Notes: a model not told the origin generated them from the sequence alone. A DNA stretch of 64,000 bases from Bin87 sp965208015 (GCA_965208015.1 OZ242309.1:558001-622000); one strand, 5' to 3'; numbered from the stretch's first letter, positions 50,018-59,910 are shown. Made by a program: numbers and translations.

Positions 50018-52381
50018 ATGCCGAAACCACGCAGAAATCGGAAGACTGTGAGGAAGGGCCCTGGCGGTAGCCTCGGCCGCCGGAGCAACCCGACCGCTCG
50101 CAGGGAGGCCGCAGCCTTGATACAGGCCGGCAAGGCCAAGGCCGCGTCAGCGGAGTACGACGCGGCGATCATTGACTTTGAACGAGCTATCGAGGTCGAT
50201 TCCTCGACCGCGCTCACTCGCCTCAACCGATACGAAATTGCCGGGACTTACAACAATCGAGGAGTGGCCAGAGCCAACAGAAGTGATCACCAAGGGGCTA
50301 TTGCCGACTATGACCGCGCGATCGCTCTCCAACCGGATTTCGCCGTGGCTTACAATAATCGAGCCAACGCACACAAGGCCAACCGAGATTTCGACGACGC
50401 GATGGCCGATTATGATCGCGCCATCGCGATCAATCCCCGCGATGCGATGGCATATTACAACCGAGGACTGTTGCAAGACGACCAGGGAAACCCCGCCGAT
50501 GCTATCGCCGATTTTGACAAGACGATCTCGATTGTTTCGGACGATGCGGATGCCTACTACGGTAGGGCCAACGCTCGTTTCGCAATCGGCGAATTGCGCG
50601 ATGCGATTTCAGATTACGGTCTAGCCATCTCAATAGACCCCGGTCACGCCCTGGCGTACAACAATCGTGGCAACGCCAGATCCGCCGACGGGGACCTCGC
50701 AGGCGCCATAGCCGACTACGACCGGTCCATAGAGATTGATCCTGCTAGTCCGATAGCCTACGACAACCGCGGAGTTGCCAAGCGGCAGCGAGGTGATGTC
50801 CGCGGTGCGCTTGAAGATCACAACCTCGCGATTGCCCGTGACCCCGGTTATGCGGCTGCTTACTACAACCGCGGGAACGCCAACATAAACATGGACGATA
50901 TCGCAGGTGCCATCGCCGATTATGACCAGGCGATCAACCTCCGCCCCGGCTATGCACCTGCCTACAACAACCGGGGTATCTGCAAACGATGGCTGAACGA
51001 TCTCACTGGCGCCGAAGCTGACCTCAACTGCGCCATTTCGATCGACCCGGATCACGGCAATGCGTATGTCAATCGTGGAAGTGTGAGGGCGGAGTTGGTT
51101 CGCAATCAGAGTGCCTTGGACGATTTAACCCGGGCGATTGCCCTCAACCCGAATGAGCCGTCCGCTTACAACAACCGGGGAATAGTCAGGGTAGATCTGG
51201 CTGACCATGACGGTGCCATGGAGGATTACGGACGGGCCATCGATCTTGATCCCGATGAGCCGTCCGCCTACGTCAACCGGGGTAACGCCCACTTCGTGCG
51301 GGGCTGTTTTCTGGGCGCTATTGCCGACTATGACCGGGCGATCGCCCTGGATCCCTACTTCGCTGCTGCCTGCAATGGCCGAGGAGCGGCCACCGCAAAA
51401 AACGGCGATTATGAGCTAGCACTCCAGTATGTCGGGCTAGCCGTCAATCTGGACCCTGAGAACGCATCTTACTACAACAACGCGGGCATCATAAGCGCTG
51501 CGTTTGAAGAATTTTCCGATGCCGAAGATTATTACTGCCGGGCCATTGAATTGGCTCCGGATCAGGCATACCCATACGTTAATCGGGGCGCCTTGCGGGC
51601 CGAACACGATGACCTCGATAGCGCCCTCGCCGATTTTGACCAGGCGATCCTCCTCGATCCTTCTCATGCGGTCGCCCACATCAATCGCGGCCTGGTCTTC
51701 CTAATCCTCCAGCGTAACGACCAGGCAATCTCGGACTTTACCGAAGCGGTGTGTGGAAACCTGTCCAACCCGGAGTTGGCCGAAGCTCAGCAACTACGTG
51801 GGGACGCCTATCTCGCCGCTGAAGATTTCGAAAGGGCTCTGGCCGACTACGAGCAGGCAGTGCAACTGGATTCGGAAACCCCGGAGAGAGCCGCAGCCCA
51901 TCACAACTCGGGAGTTATTTGGGCTTGTCGAGAGAAATATCGTGAGGCTGTCATTCATTACAACCGCGCCTTGCGCCTTGACGACACAGACCCGGAGTTT
52001 TGGAATAATATCGGCGACGCCTACTTTCATCTTGAAGAATTCAACAACGCCATCACTTGCTATGGTCGATCTCTAAGCAACGCCGTCCAACATGATCCGG
52101 ACCATGCCGAAGCTTGGTATTACAGAGAATCTTGGTACTACATGGGTCAGGCGTACCAGCGGTTGGGCGACGAGACCAGAGCGTCGGAATGCGAAGCCGA
52201 GGCTTTGCGACTCGGATACGAACCGGAAAGCCGGCTGGAGGTGCGGATATCTCGACGGTTCGTCTTTCGAGCCGGTCGGCCGGTATTGAGCTGGTCTCTT
52301 GGAGAAGTGTTCAGCCGCGCGATTGATTTCGCGCCTGCGGCAGGCCGGCTGGCGCTCGGTTTAATGGGCATCCAATCGTAG
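50018..52381 (+). CDS. Large TPR-repeat protein
   Basis: From ATG 50018 the product is 787 residues. A basic N-terminal tail (PKPRRNRKTVRKGP) is followed by about 19 tetratricopeptide repeats of 34 residues with the recurring pattern NNRG-x8-GAIADYDRAI-x-LDP. There is no other domain and no membrane helix before a short C-terminal hydrophobic end. Such arrays are protein-binding scaffolds. Third-position composition is lower in GC than in neighbouring genes. The repeats are regular enough for recombination to vary the number. Confidence 0.85.
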   Translation: MPKPRRNRKTVRKGPGGSLGRRSNPTARREAAALIQAGKAKAASAEYDAAIIDFERAIEVDSSTALTRLNRYEIAGTYNNRGVARANRSDHQGAIADYDRAIALQPDFAVAYNNRANAHKANRDFDDAMADYDRAIAINPRDAMAYYNRGLLQDDQGNPADAIADFDKTISIVSDDADAYYGRANARFAIGELRDAISDYGLAISIDPGHALAYNNRGNARSADGDLAGAIADYDRSIEIDPASPIAYDNRGVAKRQRGDVRGALEDHNLAIARDPGYAAAYYNRGNANINMDDIAGAIADYDQAINLRPGYAPAYNNRGICKRWLNDLTGAEADLNCAISIDPDHGNAYVNRGSVRAELVRNQSALDDLTRAIALNPNEPSAYNNRGIVRVDLADHDGAMEDYGRAIDLDPDEPSAYVNRGNAHFVRGCFLGAIADYDRAIALDPYFAAACNGRGAATAKNGDYELALQYVGLAVNLDPENASYYNNAGIISAAFEEFSDAEDYYCRAIELAPDQAYPYVNRGALRAEHDDLDSALADFDQAILLDPSHAVAHINRGLVFLILQRNDQAISDFTEAVCGNLSNPELAEAQQLRGDAYLAAEDFERALADYEQAVQLDSETPERAAAHHNSGVIWACREKYREAVIHYNRALRLDDTDPEFWNNIGDAYFHLEEFNNAITCYGRSLSNAVQHDPDHAEAWYYRESWYYMGQAYQRLGDETRASECEAEALRLGYEPESRLEVRISRRFVFRAGRPVLSWSLGEVFSRAIDFAPAAGRLALGLMGIQS

Positions 52382-52444
52382 CCTGGTCCAACACATGCTC
52401 AGTCGTTTCGCGTTTCTTCGAGCCACCCGAGGAGCTGCCCAACC

Positions 52445-54148
52445 ATGCGCATTTCCCGTCTTGTAACTCGCACCCTTCGCGACGACCCTCCTGAGGCCGA
52501 AACCGCCAGCCACCGCCTGATGCTGCGGGCCGGCCTCATCCAGCAAGTCGCCGCCGGCATCTACGCCTACCTGCCCCTGGCGTGGCGTTCCATGCAGAAG
52601 ATCGAGCAGATCGTTCGCGAGGAAATGGACGCCGCCGGCAGTCAGGAGCTCCGTATGCCCGCCCTGCAGCCGATGGAACTTTGGGATCAGACGGGCCGCG
52701 CTGCCGCTTTTGGCGATAACATGTTCTCGCTGGAAGACCGTCGGGGTCGCCCCCTGGCTTTGGCGCCCACCCACGAGGAAGTGGTCACCAACATCGTGAA
52801 GGGCAACGTACAGAGCTACCGCGACCTGCCGGTGATCCTTTACCAGATGCAGACCAAGTTCCGGGACGAACCCCGTCCCCGCGCCGGTCTCGTTCGCGTC
52901 CGGGAGTTCACCATGAAGGACGCTTATTCCTTCGATGCTGACGACGACGGGCTGGACGTGTCCTATCAAGCAATGGCCCAGGCGTACCGCAACGTGTTTC
53001 GCCGTTGCAGCATCCCCGTGGTGATGGCCGAGGCGGACAGCGGCGCCATCGGCGGCAAGGACTCCCACGAATTCCTGCTCCCCACCGACACCGGCGAGGA
53101 CACGGTGATCACCTGCCCGTCCTGCGGGTATGCGGCCAACGCCGAAAAAGCCGCTGGCGCATATCCGGATCAGCCCGTTCCTGACCCGCTTCCTCTTGAA
53201 GAGGTCAGCACCCCAGGAATGAAGACCATCGCTTCCCTGTGCGAGTTCCTGGGCGTTGAAGAAGCCCAAACCCTGAAGGCAGTGTTTTACGCAGCCGACG
53301 GCGAGGTGCTGTTCGTCACCATCCGTGGGGATCTTGAGGTCAACGAGGTCAAACTCAAAAACGCCCTGCATTGCAACGAACTGCGCCTGGCCGAAGACGA
53401 GGAGGTCGCCGCCGCCGGTATCGTCGCTGGCTCAGCCTCTGCCATCGGCATCAGCAACATCCGACGCATCGCCGATGAGTCCATCACCAACGGCGGCAAC
53501 TTCGTGGTCGGCGCCAACAAGCCCGACACGCACTACCGCAACGCCAACTACCCGCGGGATTTCGGCGCCGATCTGGTCACCGACATCGCGCTCACCGAAC
53601 CCGGGCATCTTTGTGCGCTGTGTGGAGCCGCGCTCCAGTTCACTCGTGGCGTCGAAGTCGGCCACATCTTCAAGCTGGGCACTTTTTTCAGCGAATCGTT
53701 GGGAGCTTACTATCTGGACTCAGACGGCGAGCAGCAGCCCATCACCATGGGTTGCTACGGCATCGGGGTCAGCCGGATCCTGGCCGCCGCAATTGAACAG
53801 AACCACGATGGGCGCGGTATCGTGTTCCCGCCGCCGATCGCTCCTTATGGCGTGCATCTGGTCGGCCTGAACATGTCTGACGATGCTGTGGCCGAAGCCG
53901 CCACCGACCTGTACGACCGCCTGTGGGCCGCTGGCATCGAGGTACTTTTCGACGACCGCACCGACGCCGCCGCCGGCGTGAAGTTCAACGACGCCGACCT
54001 GATCGGCTTGCCGGTCCGGCTGGTGGTGAGCCCGCGCAATCTCCGCCAGTCCGTGGTCGAAATGCGGGGCCGAACCTCTGAGGATGCGGAAATGATCCCG
54101 CTGGACGAAGCGGTCGACGCGGTGCGGGCGCTTTTAGGAGCGCGATAA
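52445..54148 (+). CDS. proS: Prolyl-tRNA synthetase (bacterial type)
   Basis: The 567-residue protein has class II motifs: motif 1 region YAYLPLAWRSMQKIEQIVREEMDAAGSQELRMP, motif 2 LPVILYQMQTKFRDEPRPRAGLVRVREFTMKDAYSFD, an INS editing insertion (roughly residues 220-390) and motif 3 GCYGIGVSRILAAAIEQNHD, followed by the anticodon-binding domain. It charges tRNA-Pro and edits Ala-tRNA-Pro. Confidence 0.96.
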   Translation: MRISRLVTRTLRDDPPEAETASHRLMLRAGLIQQVAAGIYAYLPLAWRSMQKIEQIVREEMDAAGSQELRMPALQPMELWDQTGRAAAFGDNMFSLEDRRGRPLALAPTHEEVVTNIVKGNVQSYRDLPVILYQMQTKFRDEPRPRAGLVRVREFTMKDAYSFDADDDGLDVSYQAMAQAYRNVFRRCSIPVVMAEADSGAIGGKDSHEFLLPTDTGEDTVITCPSCGYAANAEKAAGAYPDQPVPDPLPLEEVSTPGMKTIASLCEFLGVEEAQTLKAVFYAADGEVLFVTIRGDLEVNEVKLKNALHCNELRLAEDEEVAAAGIVAGSASAIGISNIRRIADESITNGGNFVVGANKPDTHYRNANYPRDFGADLVTDIALTEPGHLCALCGAALQFTRGVEVGHIFKLGTFFSESLGAYYLDSDGEQQPITMGCYGIGVSRILAAAIEQNHDGRGIVFPPPIAPYGVHLVGLNMSDDAVAEAATDLYDRLWAAGIEVLFDDRTDAAAGVKFNDADLIGLPVRLVVSPRNLRQSVVEMRGRTSEDAEMIPLDEAVDAVRALLGAR

Positions 54149-54150
54149 AC

Positions 54151-54741
54151 TTGCCCTCCGAATCCCCGGAGCTGCGCCCACTGAACGTGTGGGAGCGGGG
54201 ATTCACCACGATTTACGGCGGTATCCCCAGCAGCTTCATGCTGTTCATATTGCGGGCGGTTTTCCTGCTGCTCAGCGGGCCGGATCTGAGCGCGTGGCAC
54301 TTCGTGCGCTACACCTTCGGCTTTGACGCCGGCCTGGACATTCACGTCGACGCGGTGGATACGTACTACTTGCCCAACTTGATGGCCAGCGGAATGTACG
54401 GAGTGTTCTATTTTACCTGGGGCCGCTCCCTGGGGCACATGGCGGCCGGCGCCCACATCGTGGACGCGCGAACCGGGAGACGGATGCGCCCCTGGCAAAA
54501 GGCGGTGCGCAGCGCTCTCCAAATACCTGCGGCCTATCCACCGATCTGGCTCATCGTGCAGCTGGTATCAGTAGCTCTGGTGATGGTTGACCGGGAACGG
54601 CGGCGGTCGCTTTACGATCTGGCGGCTCACACCGTGGTGGTGATCGGAAACCCGATTGAAGAGGAACCGGCAGCGGCCCGGCAGCGGAGTTGGGTGTCCT
54701 CCCTGTTCGGACGACTGGCCGGTCGGGAACCCAGCGGGTAA
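54151..54741 (+). CDS. RDD-family membrane protein
   Basis: The start is TTG at 54151 (AGGAG 10 nt before), 2 nt after the proS stop, giving 196 residues. It has about four hydrophobic segments and the RDD-like YFTWGRSLGHMAAGAHIVDARTGRRMRPWQKAVRSALQ. RDD proteins are small membrane proteins, some implicated in ion transport. It ends convergent with the quinone-oxidoreductase gene. Confidence 0.8.
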   Translation: MPSESPELRPLNVWERGFTTIYGGIPSSFMLFILRAVFLLLSGPDLSAWHFVRYTFGFDAGLDIHVDAVDTYYLPNLMASGMYGVFYFTWGRSLGHMAAGAHIVDARTGRRMRPWQKAVRSALQIPAAYPPIWLIVQLVSVALVMVDRERRRSLYDLAAHTVVVIGNPIEEEPAAARQRSWVSSLFGRLAGREPSG

Positions 54742-54769
54742 TGGCAGGGAACGACTATCGGGATCAGTA

Positions 54770-55807
54770 TCACGGCTCCAAGATAAGTTTGCCGAAGAAG
54801 TTGGTGGCTTCCATGTCGCTATGGGCGTCGGCGGCGCTGGCCAGCGGATAGGTCCGGTGGATGGCCGGCTTGATGACGCCGCGATTGAGGCTCGCCACAA
54901 TCTGGCGCATATCCTCGCGGGAGCCCATGTACCCGCCGTAGATTTCGATTTGCCGGCTAAACAGCAGACCCAGGTGCAGCTCCGCGCGCAGCCCGCTGGT
55001 CGCGCCGCAGATGCAATACCTGCCGCCGGGCCGCAGCGCGCGGAATCCGTGCGCCCAGACGTCCGCGCCAACGTGGTCGACCAGAAGGTCCACTCCGGCC
55101 CCGCCGGTGATTTCGCGGACTCGCTGTGTGATGTCTTCCTCGTTGTAGTTGATCACGTGGTCCGCGCCGAGGCTGCGGGCCAGTTCCGCTTTCTCAGGCG
55201 TGCTGGTAGTGGCGATTACGGTTGCGCCCACCACGTTCTTGAAGACCTGGATTGCGGCCGCGCCGACGCCGGCCGACGCCGAAAACACCAACGCCGTCTC
55301 CCAGGGCTGGAGGGCGGCCCGACGCACTGCCATGTTCCACACCGGAAGATACGTCGTGGGAACCGCGGCGGCGTCAGCAAAGGACACGCCGCCATCCAAC
55401 TTGTACGCGTTTACTTCCGGGACTACCACCAACTCCGCATAGCTGCCGTCCATCGCCGTGCCCAGGAATCGACTGCGGCGGCACAGGTCGTCGCGTCCGG
55501 AGCCGCACCACTGGCACACGCCGCAGGCCAGCCTGGGGTTGACGACGACTCGGTCGCCGGCGCTCAGTGTGCTGACAGCGTCGCCGGTGCCCACCACCTC
55601 GCCGGCGGTGTCGCCGCCCAGGATCAGCGGCGGCGGGAATTCCCGCTCCAGTCCGCGCTGGCCCTCTCGGGTGAAAATATCCAGGCGGTTGAGCGCGCTG
55701 GCGCCGACGCGGACGACGATGTCTGACGGACCGGGAGACGGGTCAGGACGGTCCCCGTACTGCAGCACGCCTACGTCTCCGTGGGCTTCAATGTAAACGG
55801 CTTTCAT
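54770..55807 (-). CDS. Zinc-type alcohol dehydrogenase / quinone oxidoreductase family
   Basis: The 345-residue MDR protein has the GroES-like part with ILGGDTAGEVVGTGDAV and NPRLACGVCQWCGSGRDDLCRRSRF (structural zinc ligands), and a Rossmann part with VFSASAGVGAAAIQVFKNVVGATVIATTSTPEKAELA. It probably reduces a carbonyl or quinone with NADPH. The neighbouring zinc-ribbon gene is 25 nt upstream. Confidence 0.88.
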   Translation of the reverse strand: MKAVYIEAHGDVGVLQYGDRPDPSPGPSDIVVRVGASALNRLDIFTREGQRGLEREFPPPLILGGDTAGEVVGTGDAVSTLSAGDRVVVNPRLACGVCQWCGSGRDDLCRRSRFLGTAMDGSYAELVVVPEVNAYKLDGGVSFADAAAVPTTYLPVWNMAVRRAALQPWETALVFSASAGVGAAAIQVFKNVVGATVIATTSTPEKAELARSLGADHVINYNEEDITQRVREITGGAGVDLLVDHVGADVWAHGFRALRPGGRYCICGATSGLRAELHLGLLFSRQIEIYGGYMGSREDMRQIVASLNRGVIKPAIHRTYPLASAADAHSDMEATNFFGKLILEP

Positions 55808-55831
55808 TGTTGGCTTTCCCTCCTGGTTCCG

Positions 55832-56062
55832 TCATTCGGACGGTGGACGCCGGTTCCGGTAGCAGTCTTTGCACAGGAACACGACGGCCAGGGTTTCATC
55901 ATGGCTCGCGGCCCTCCCGCAGCGGGGAGCGTCGCTGTCCGGCGACCACGGCTGATGGAACGGGCCGCCGCACATCTGGCAGGTCGACCGGTGCGGCCCG
56001 TTCAGTTCGTCGTTGCATACCACACAGTAAACCGGACCCGAGACCTGGAATATGGTTGCCAC
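55832..56062 (-). CDS. Small zinc-ribbon protein
   Basis: The start is GTG at 56062 with GGGAGG 8 nt upstream, giving 76 residues. It has four cysteine pairs or singles: YCVVCNDEL, STCQMCGGPFH, RCGRAAS and LCKDCYRN, enough for two zinc ribbons. No enzyme domain is present. It probably binds zinc and nucleic acid or protein. It is 36 nt after the CCA-type gene on the same strand. Confidence 0.7.
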   Translation of the reverse strand: MATIFQVSGPVYCVVCNDELNGPHRSTCQMCGGPFHQPWSPDSDAPRCGRAASHDETLAVVFLCKDCYRNRRPPSE

Positions 56063-56097
56063 TGCACTACCTCCCTGCAATCCGCCATCGGCGGACT

Positions 56098-57345
56098 CTA
56101 ACACGCGATTCTATCTGATGCTTGGGCCCACTTTCGGGCCAATTCCTGCTCGTCCCGGACGGAGTGAGTCTCGCCGTCCAGATGCGCCCGGCGCAATTCG
56201 CGCAGAGCTTCTCCCATTCCGGGCCCGGCGGGAACACCCAACGCCAACAGGTCATGGCCTCTGAGTCTGGGAGCCACCGACCACCAATCGGATAGGTAAC
56301 TTTTGATCTGGTTCGCGGCCGGGGCGCCCGCCATGATCATGGCCGCGCGCAGCGCGTCCGGCGCCAGGCCGTCGAGCAAGGCACAAACTTCGGAGGGTTT
56401 TGATGCGCTGCCCAGCGCCGTGGCGATCCCACGTATGCGAAATGTGTCCCGGATCAAGCGCGCCCAATCCGATGGCGCGTTGACCCTGGCGCTGAGGGCA
56501 GCGCCCTCATCCGCGCTCAGGGGCCAGATCAGTGTCGCCAACCACGCCAGCGGCGTAACCGGCTCCTCAACCTCCGGCAGATGGCCGGCGGTCAGGGTCG
56601 GATGGATGGCCGAGAGAGCGCCACAGTCGTCGGCCGCTCGCAACGGCGCTGCCGGATTGGGCTCTTGCAGAATCCGCTCCAACTCATGCCGCAAGCGGTC
56701 ACCCGTAAGGGTCGACAGCGCTCGCCCAGCCAGAGCCTCGGCCATGAGGCGCGCCGTTTCCGGTTCGATAGTGAACCCGAACCGCGCCGCGTAGCGCACG
56801 GCGCGCAGGATCCTGGTGGGGTCGTCAAGAAAACTTCCCGGGTGGAGTACTCGAATCAGGCCCGCCTCCAGGTCGGCCCGTCCCCGGTGAGGATCCACCA
56901 GGTTGCCAATAGAGGCCGGCAGCGGCATCGCCATCGCATTGATGGTGAAGTCCCGCCGCGCCAGATCATCGGCAATCCCGCCCGGTTCTACGTCGGGCAG
57001 CGCGCCGGGCGAGATGTAGGTTTCCCGCCGCGCGGTGACCAGGTCAATCGTGAGTGACCCGGCGGTGACGGTAGCAGTACCGAACCGCTGGTGAACCGTC
57101 AGACGCCCCTGGATGTCGGCAGCCAGCCTCTTGGCCACCGTCACCGCGTCCCCAACCACCGTTAAGTCAAAGTCGGTAGTGGGAACCCCCAGCAGACAGT
57201 CGCGAACCGGGCCGCCCACCAGGTAGGCCTGAAACTCCGAGTCGTGTGCAATGCGGGTGATGCAGTCCAAAACGAACCGGTGGGCATCAACGGCATTGCC
57301 GTTGCCATCACCACCGGTTGTCGTCAAGTCCGTCGATGTCAGCAT
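56098..57345 (-). CDS. CCA-adding / poly(A) polymerase-type tRNA nucleotidyltransferase
   Basis: From ATG 57345 the product is 415 residues. The head has AYLVGGPVRDCLLG and TDFDLTVVGDA (catalytic Asp pair), the neck LARRDFTINAMAMPLPASIGNLVDPHRGRADLEAGLIRVL and the flexible LRAVRYAARFGFTIEPETA, typical of class II enzymes that repair or add the 3' CCA of tRNA. The C-terminal half is divergent with no evident HD domain. The longer frame from 57441 adds 32 residues unlike the family. Confidence 0.88.
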   Translation of the reverse strand: MLTSTDLTTTGGDGNGNAVDAHRFVLDCITRIAHDSEFQAYLVGGPVRDCLLGVPTTDFDLTVVGDAVTVAKRLAADIQGRLTVHQRFGTATVTAGSLTIDLVTARRETYISPGALPDVEPGGIADDLARRDFTINAMAMPLPASIGNLVDPHRGRADLEAGLIRVLHPGSFLDDPTRILRAVRYAARFGFTIEPETARLMAEALAGRALSTLTGDRLRHELERILQEPNPAAPLRAADDCGALSAIHPTLTAGHLPEVEEPVTPLAWLATLIWPLSADEGAALSARVNAPSDWARLIRDTFRIRGIATALGSASKPSEVCALLDGLAPDALRAAMIMAGAPAANQIKSYLSDWWSVAPRLRGHDLLALGVPAGPGMGEALRELRRAHLDGETHSVRDEQELARKWAQASDRIAC

Positions 57346-57516
57346 GTTTCGTTCGGTTCGGTCACCATAACCAAACAGAGTGTATCGCAAGCCTCCCGGC
57401 CCGGCAACATGGATACTCGTTCGAGAATACAGTCCGGCCAAGCCGACACGAAGGGAGCACCTCCGGGGTGCGCTATACTTCCATTGTCATCTTGATCGAC
57501 GGAGCGAAAGAACGCT

Positions 57517-58470
57517 ATGGAAACGGTAGGATTCATTGGTTTGGGGAACATGGGCGGCGGGATGTCGGCCAACATTCAGCGGGCCGGCTACCCGATGATC
57601 GTCTACGATCTGCGCGAGGAGGCGGCGCTGCCCCTGCTGGAGGGCGGCGCGCGGCTGGCCAACACGCCGGCGGAGGTGGCGGAGGCCAGTGACGTTACCT
57701 TCACGTCGCTGCCGGGTCCCTACGAGGTCGAGGCGGTGTCCACGGGGGCTTCGGGAGTGCTGGAGGGGATCCGGCCGGGGAGCGTGTACATCGACCTGTC
57801 GTCGAGCCGGCCGACGCTGATACGGGAGATCGAGCCGCAGTTTCGGGCGAAGGGGTGTCACGTTTTGGACGCGCCGGTGAGCGGGGGGAAGACGGGAGCG
57901 GCGTCGGGGAACCTGGCGGTGATGGTGGGAGGAGACCGGGAGGTGTTTGATCGGGTGAAGCCGATCCTGGACGCCTTTGGAGACAAGGTGTTCTATGCGG
58001 GGGAGATTGGCGCGGGCAGTGTGGCGAAGTTGGTGCACAACATGATCGGACACAGCGTGCGGCAGGCCATCGCGGAGGGTTTGACCCTGGGCGTCAAGGC
58101 CGGCGTCGAGCCCGAGGCCCTCTGGGAATGTATCCGTCGTGGCTCCCTCGGGCGCATGCGGGTGTTGCACGAGGGGTTGGTGCGGACGATGTTTCGCGGG
58201 GAGTTTGAGCCGGCGAGTTTCGCGTTGAACCTGGCGTACAAGGACATCTCGCTGGCGACGGAACTGGCGCGGGAATACGACGTGCCGATGCCCATGTCCA
58301 CGCTGGCCGAGCAGATCGCTCTGCAAGCCATGAACCGCGGCTGGGCGGAGTCTGACAGCAGCATCACGGTGCGTCTCCAGGAAGAGCAGGCGGGCGTCGA
58401 GGTTCGCGCGGCACATGTTGATCCGGTCCGTGCTGGCCGCTTCATTACTACCCACCCCGACGACGAGTAA
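57517..58470 (+). CDS. NAD(P)-dependent beta-hydroxyacid dehydrogenase (3-hydroxyisobutyrate type)
   Basis: The 317-residue protein has FIGLGNMGGGMSANIQRAGY (dinucleotide-binding), DAPVSGGKTGAASGNLAVMVGG with the conserved Ser-Gly-Gly, and KLVHNMIGHSVRQAIAEGL with the catalytic Lys. It oxidises a beta-hydroxyacid. Codon use is unlike the neighbours: from about 57620 to 58080 it strongly prefers G at third positions (for example GCG GAG GTG GCG), which suggests different origin. Followed by a VOC-family gene. Confidence 0.9.
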   Translation: METVGFIGLGNMGGGMSANIQRAGYPMIVYDLREEAALPLLEGGARLANTPAEVAEASDVTFTSLPGPYEVEAVSTGASGVLEGIRPGSVYIDLSSSRPTLIREIEPQFRAKGCHVLDAPVSGGKTGAASGNLAVMVGGDREVFDRVKPILDAFGDKVFYAGEIGAGSVAKLVHNMIGHSVRQAIAEGLTLGVKAGVEPEALWECIRRGSLGRMRVLHEGLVRTMFRGEFEPASFALNLAYKDISLATELAREYDVPMPMSTLAEQIALQAMNRGWAESDSSITVRLQEEQAGVEVRAAHVDPVRAGRFITTHPDDE

Positions 58471-58521
58471 CCAGCCCTCTTCCATGCTCTGCTGAAGTCC
58501 CAGCGCCAAATGGAGCGACCC

Positions 58522-58947
58522 ATGAATCTAAACACGTACCTCCACTTCGACGATAATTGCCGGGAAGCCTTCGAGTTTTACCGTTCCGTCTTCGGCGGCG
58601 AGTTCGGCGCCCTGCTGACCTTCGCTGAGGGCCCGGACGATATGCCCCCATTGCCCGAGCACGAGCAAAATCGCATCATGCACGTCTCGCTGCCCGTAGG
58701 CGGCGGCGTGCTCATGGGCAGCGATTCCTGCTCCGCCTTCGGACCGCCTCCGAACGCAGGCAACAACTTTTCCATCAGCATTTCCACCGATAACCGCGAG
58801 GAAACCGACCGACTTTTCGGCGCTTTGTCCGACGGCGGAAGCGTGGCGATGGATCCCCAGGATGTGTTCTGGGGCGCCTACTTCGGCATGTGCACCGACC
58901 GTTTTGGCGTCAACTGGATGCTCAGCAACGAAGCCCAGTCCCACTGA
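58522..58947 (+). CDS. VOC-superfamily protein (PhnB-like)
   Basis: From ATG 58522 the product is 141 residues with the PhnB/glyoxalase-like pattern NTYLHFDDNCREAFEFYRSVFGGEFG, HVSLPVGGGVLMGSDS and VFWGAYFGMCTDRFGVNWMLS. VOC proteins include glyoxalases, dioxygenases and resistance proteins; which applies is not clear. It is 51 nt after the dehydrogenase gene. Confidence 0.85.
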   Translation: MNLNTYLHFDDNCREAFEFYRSVFGGEFGALLTFAEGPDDMPPLPEHEQNRIMHVSLPVGGGVLMGSDSCSAFGPPPNAGNNFSISISTDNREETDRLFGALSDGGSVAMDPQDVFWGAYFGMCTDRFGVNWMLSNEAQSH

Positions 58948-58998
58948 CTCGCAACCCCGGCGCCTCACCCAATTCCTGAAACAGCTAAGGAGGATACG

Positions 58999-59853
58999 AT
59001 GGCGGACCGCAATCTAACCATCGACTGTCAGGTGCACTGCTACGAACTCAACACACCCGCGCGCCCCTGGGCCGGCTACCTGCAGGGCCCGGATCAGGCG
59101 ACCGGGGACGATATGGTCGCCGCCATGGATGCCGTCGGCGTCGACGGCGCCATCCTGATCTCGCCATTCTCCATGTACCGCTACGACGCCAGTTACGCCT
59201 TGGAGGTCTACGATCAGCATCCCAACAAGTTCGGTTTGGTTCGGCCTTTCGATCCCGAGTCACCGTCAATCGACGAGGAGATGGCGGAATGGACCGGACG
59301 GCTTGGTGTGGTCGGCGCACGCATCATGCTGCGCGACGTGGACTACGAGGCCGACCATCCCGGCGTGAACCAGATCATCGCGGCCGGTGGCCGCGCCGGC
59401 GTTCCGGTCAACATCATGTGCGCCACCAAGCTGCCCTTGATGCTTGAACTCGCCCGCCGCAACCCGGACACGCAGTTGATTGTCGATCACCTCGGGCTGG
59501 CGCAACCGTTCGAGCCGCCGGCTCCGCCGGAACCCTGGGCCGATCTCGCCAACGTCTTGGCCCTGGCGGAGTGCGACAACGTTGCCATCAAGATCTCCGG
59601 CGCTGGCACACTGGCCCACGAGCCGTTCCCCTACCCCGACATTTGGGAACCCCTGCACCGGATTTTCGATGCCTTCGGCTTGGAGCGCTGCCTCTGGGGC
59701 ACCGACTGGACCCGCGCCGTCAACCTGCTGAACTACGAGCAGGGTGTCGAAGCCTTCCGCGTCACGGACACACTGACGGACGCTGATCGGGCCATCCTGA
59801 TGGGCGGGGCGCTGACCAACATTTACAAGTGGTCGCCTAACGTGGGGGATTAG
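58999..59853 (+). CDS. Amidohydrolase-2 family protein
   Basis: The 284-residue TIM-barrel protein begins TIDCQVHCYELN, where the usual DxH is QxH, and has the strand MLRDVDYEADHPGVNQII, VDHLGLAQP with a histidine, and GTDWTRAVNLL with the C-terminal Asp. Such proteins include decarboxylases and lactonases. The substrate is unknown. It starts after GGAGGATACG and ends with a clear terminator. Confidence 0.87.
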   Translation: MADRNLTIDCQVHCYELNTPARPWAGYLQGPDQATGDDMVAAMDAVGVDGAILISPFSMYRYDASYALEVYDQHPNKFGLVRPFDPESPSIDEEMAEWTGRLGVVGARIMLRDVDYEADHPGVNQIIAAGGRAGVPVNIMCATKLPLMLELARRNPDTQLIVDHLGLAQPFEPPAPPEPWADLANVLALAECDNVAIKISGAGTLAHEPFPYPDIWEPLHRIFDAFGLERCLWGTDWTRAVNLLNYEQGVEAFRVTDTLTDADRAILMGGALTNIYKWSPNVGD

Positions 59854-59871
59854 CGTACCGGGATAAAACGC

Positions 59872-59910
59872 ATCGGCGGCTTCCGCGCGGAGGCCGCCGA
59901 TTTTGTTTTG
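59872..59910 (+). terminator. Rho-independent terminator after the amidohydrolase gene
   Basis: ATCGGCGGC (59872-59880) pairs with GCCGCCGAT (59893-59901) around a smaller inner stem, followed by TTTGTTTTG. Confidence 0.85.
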
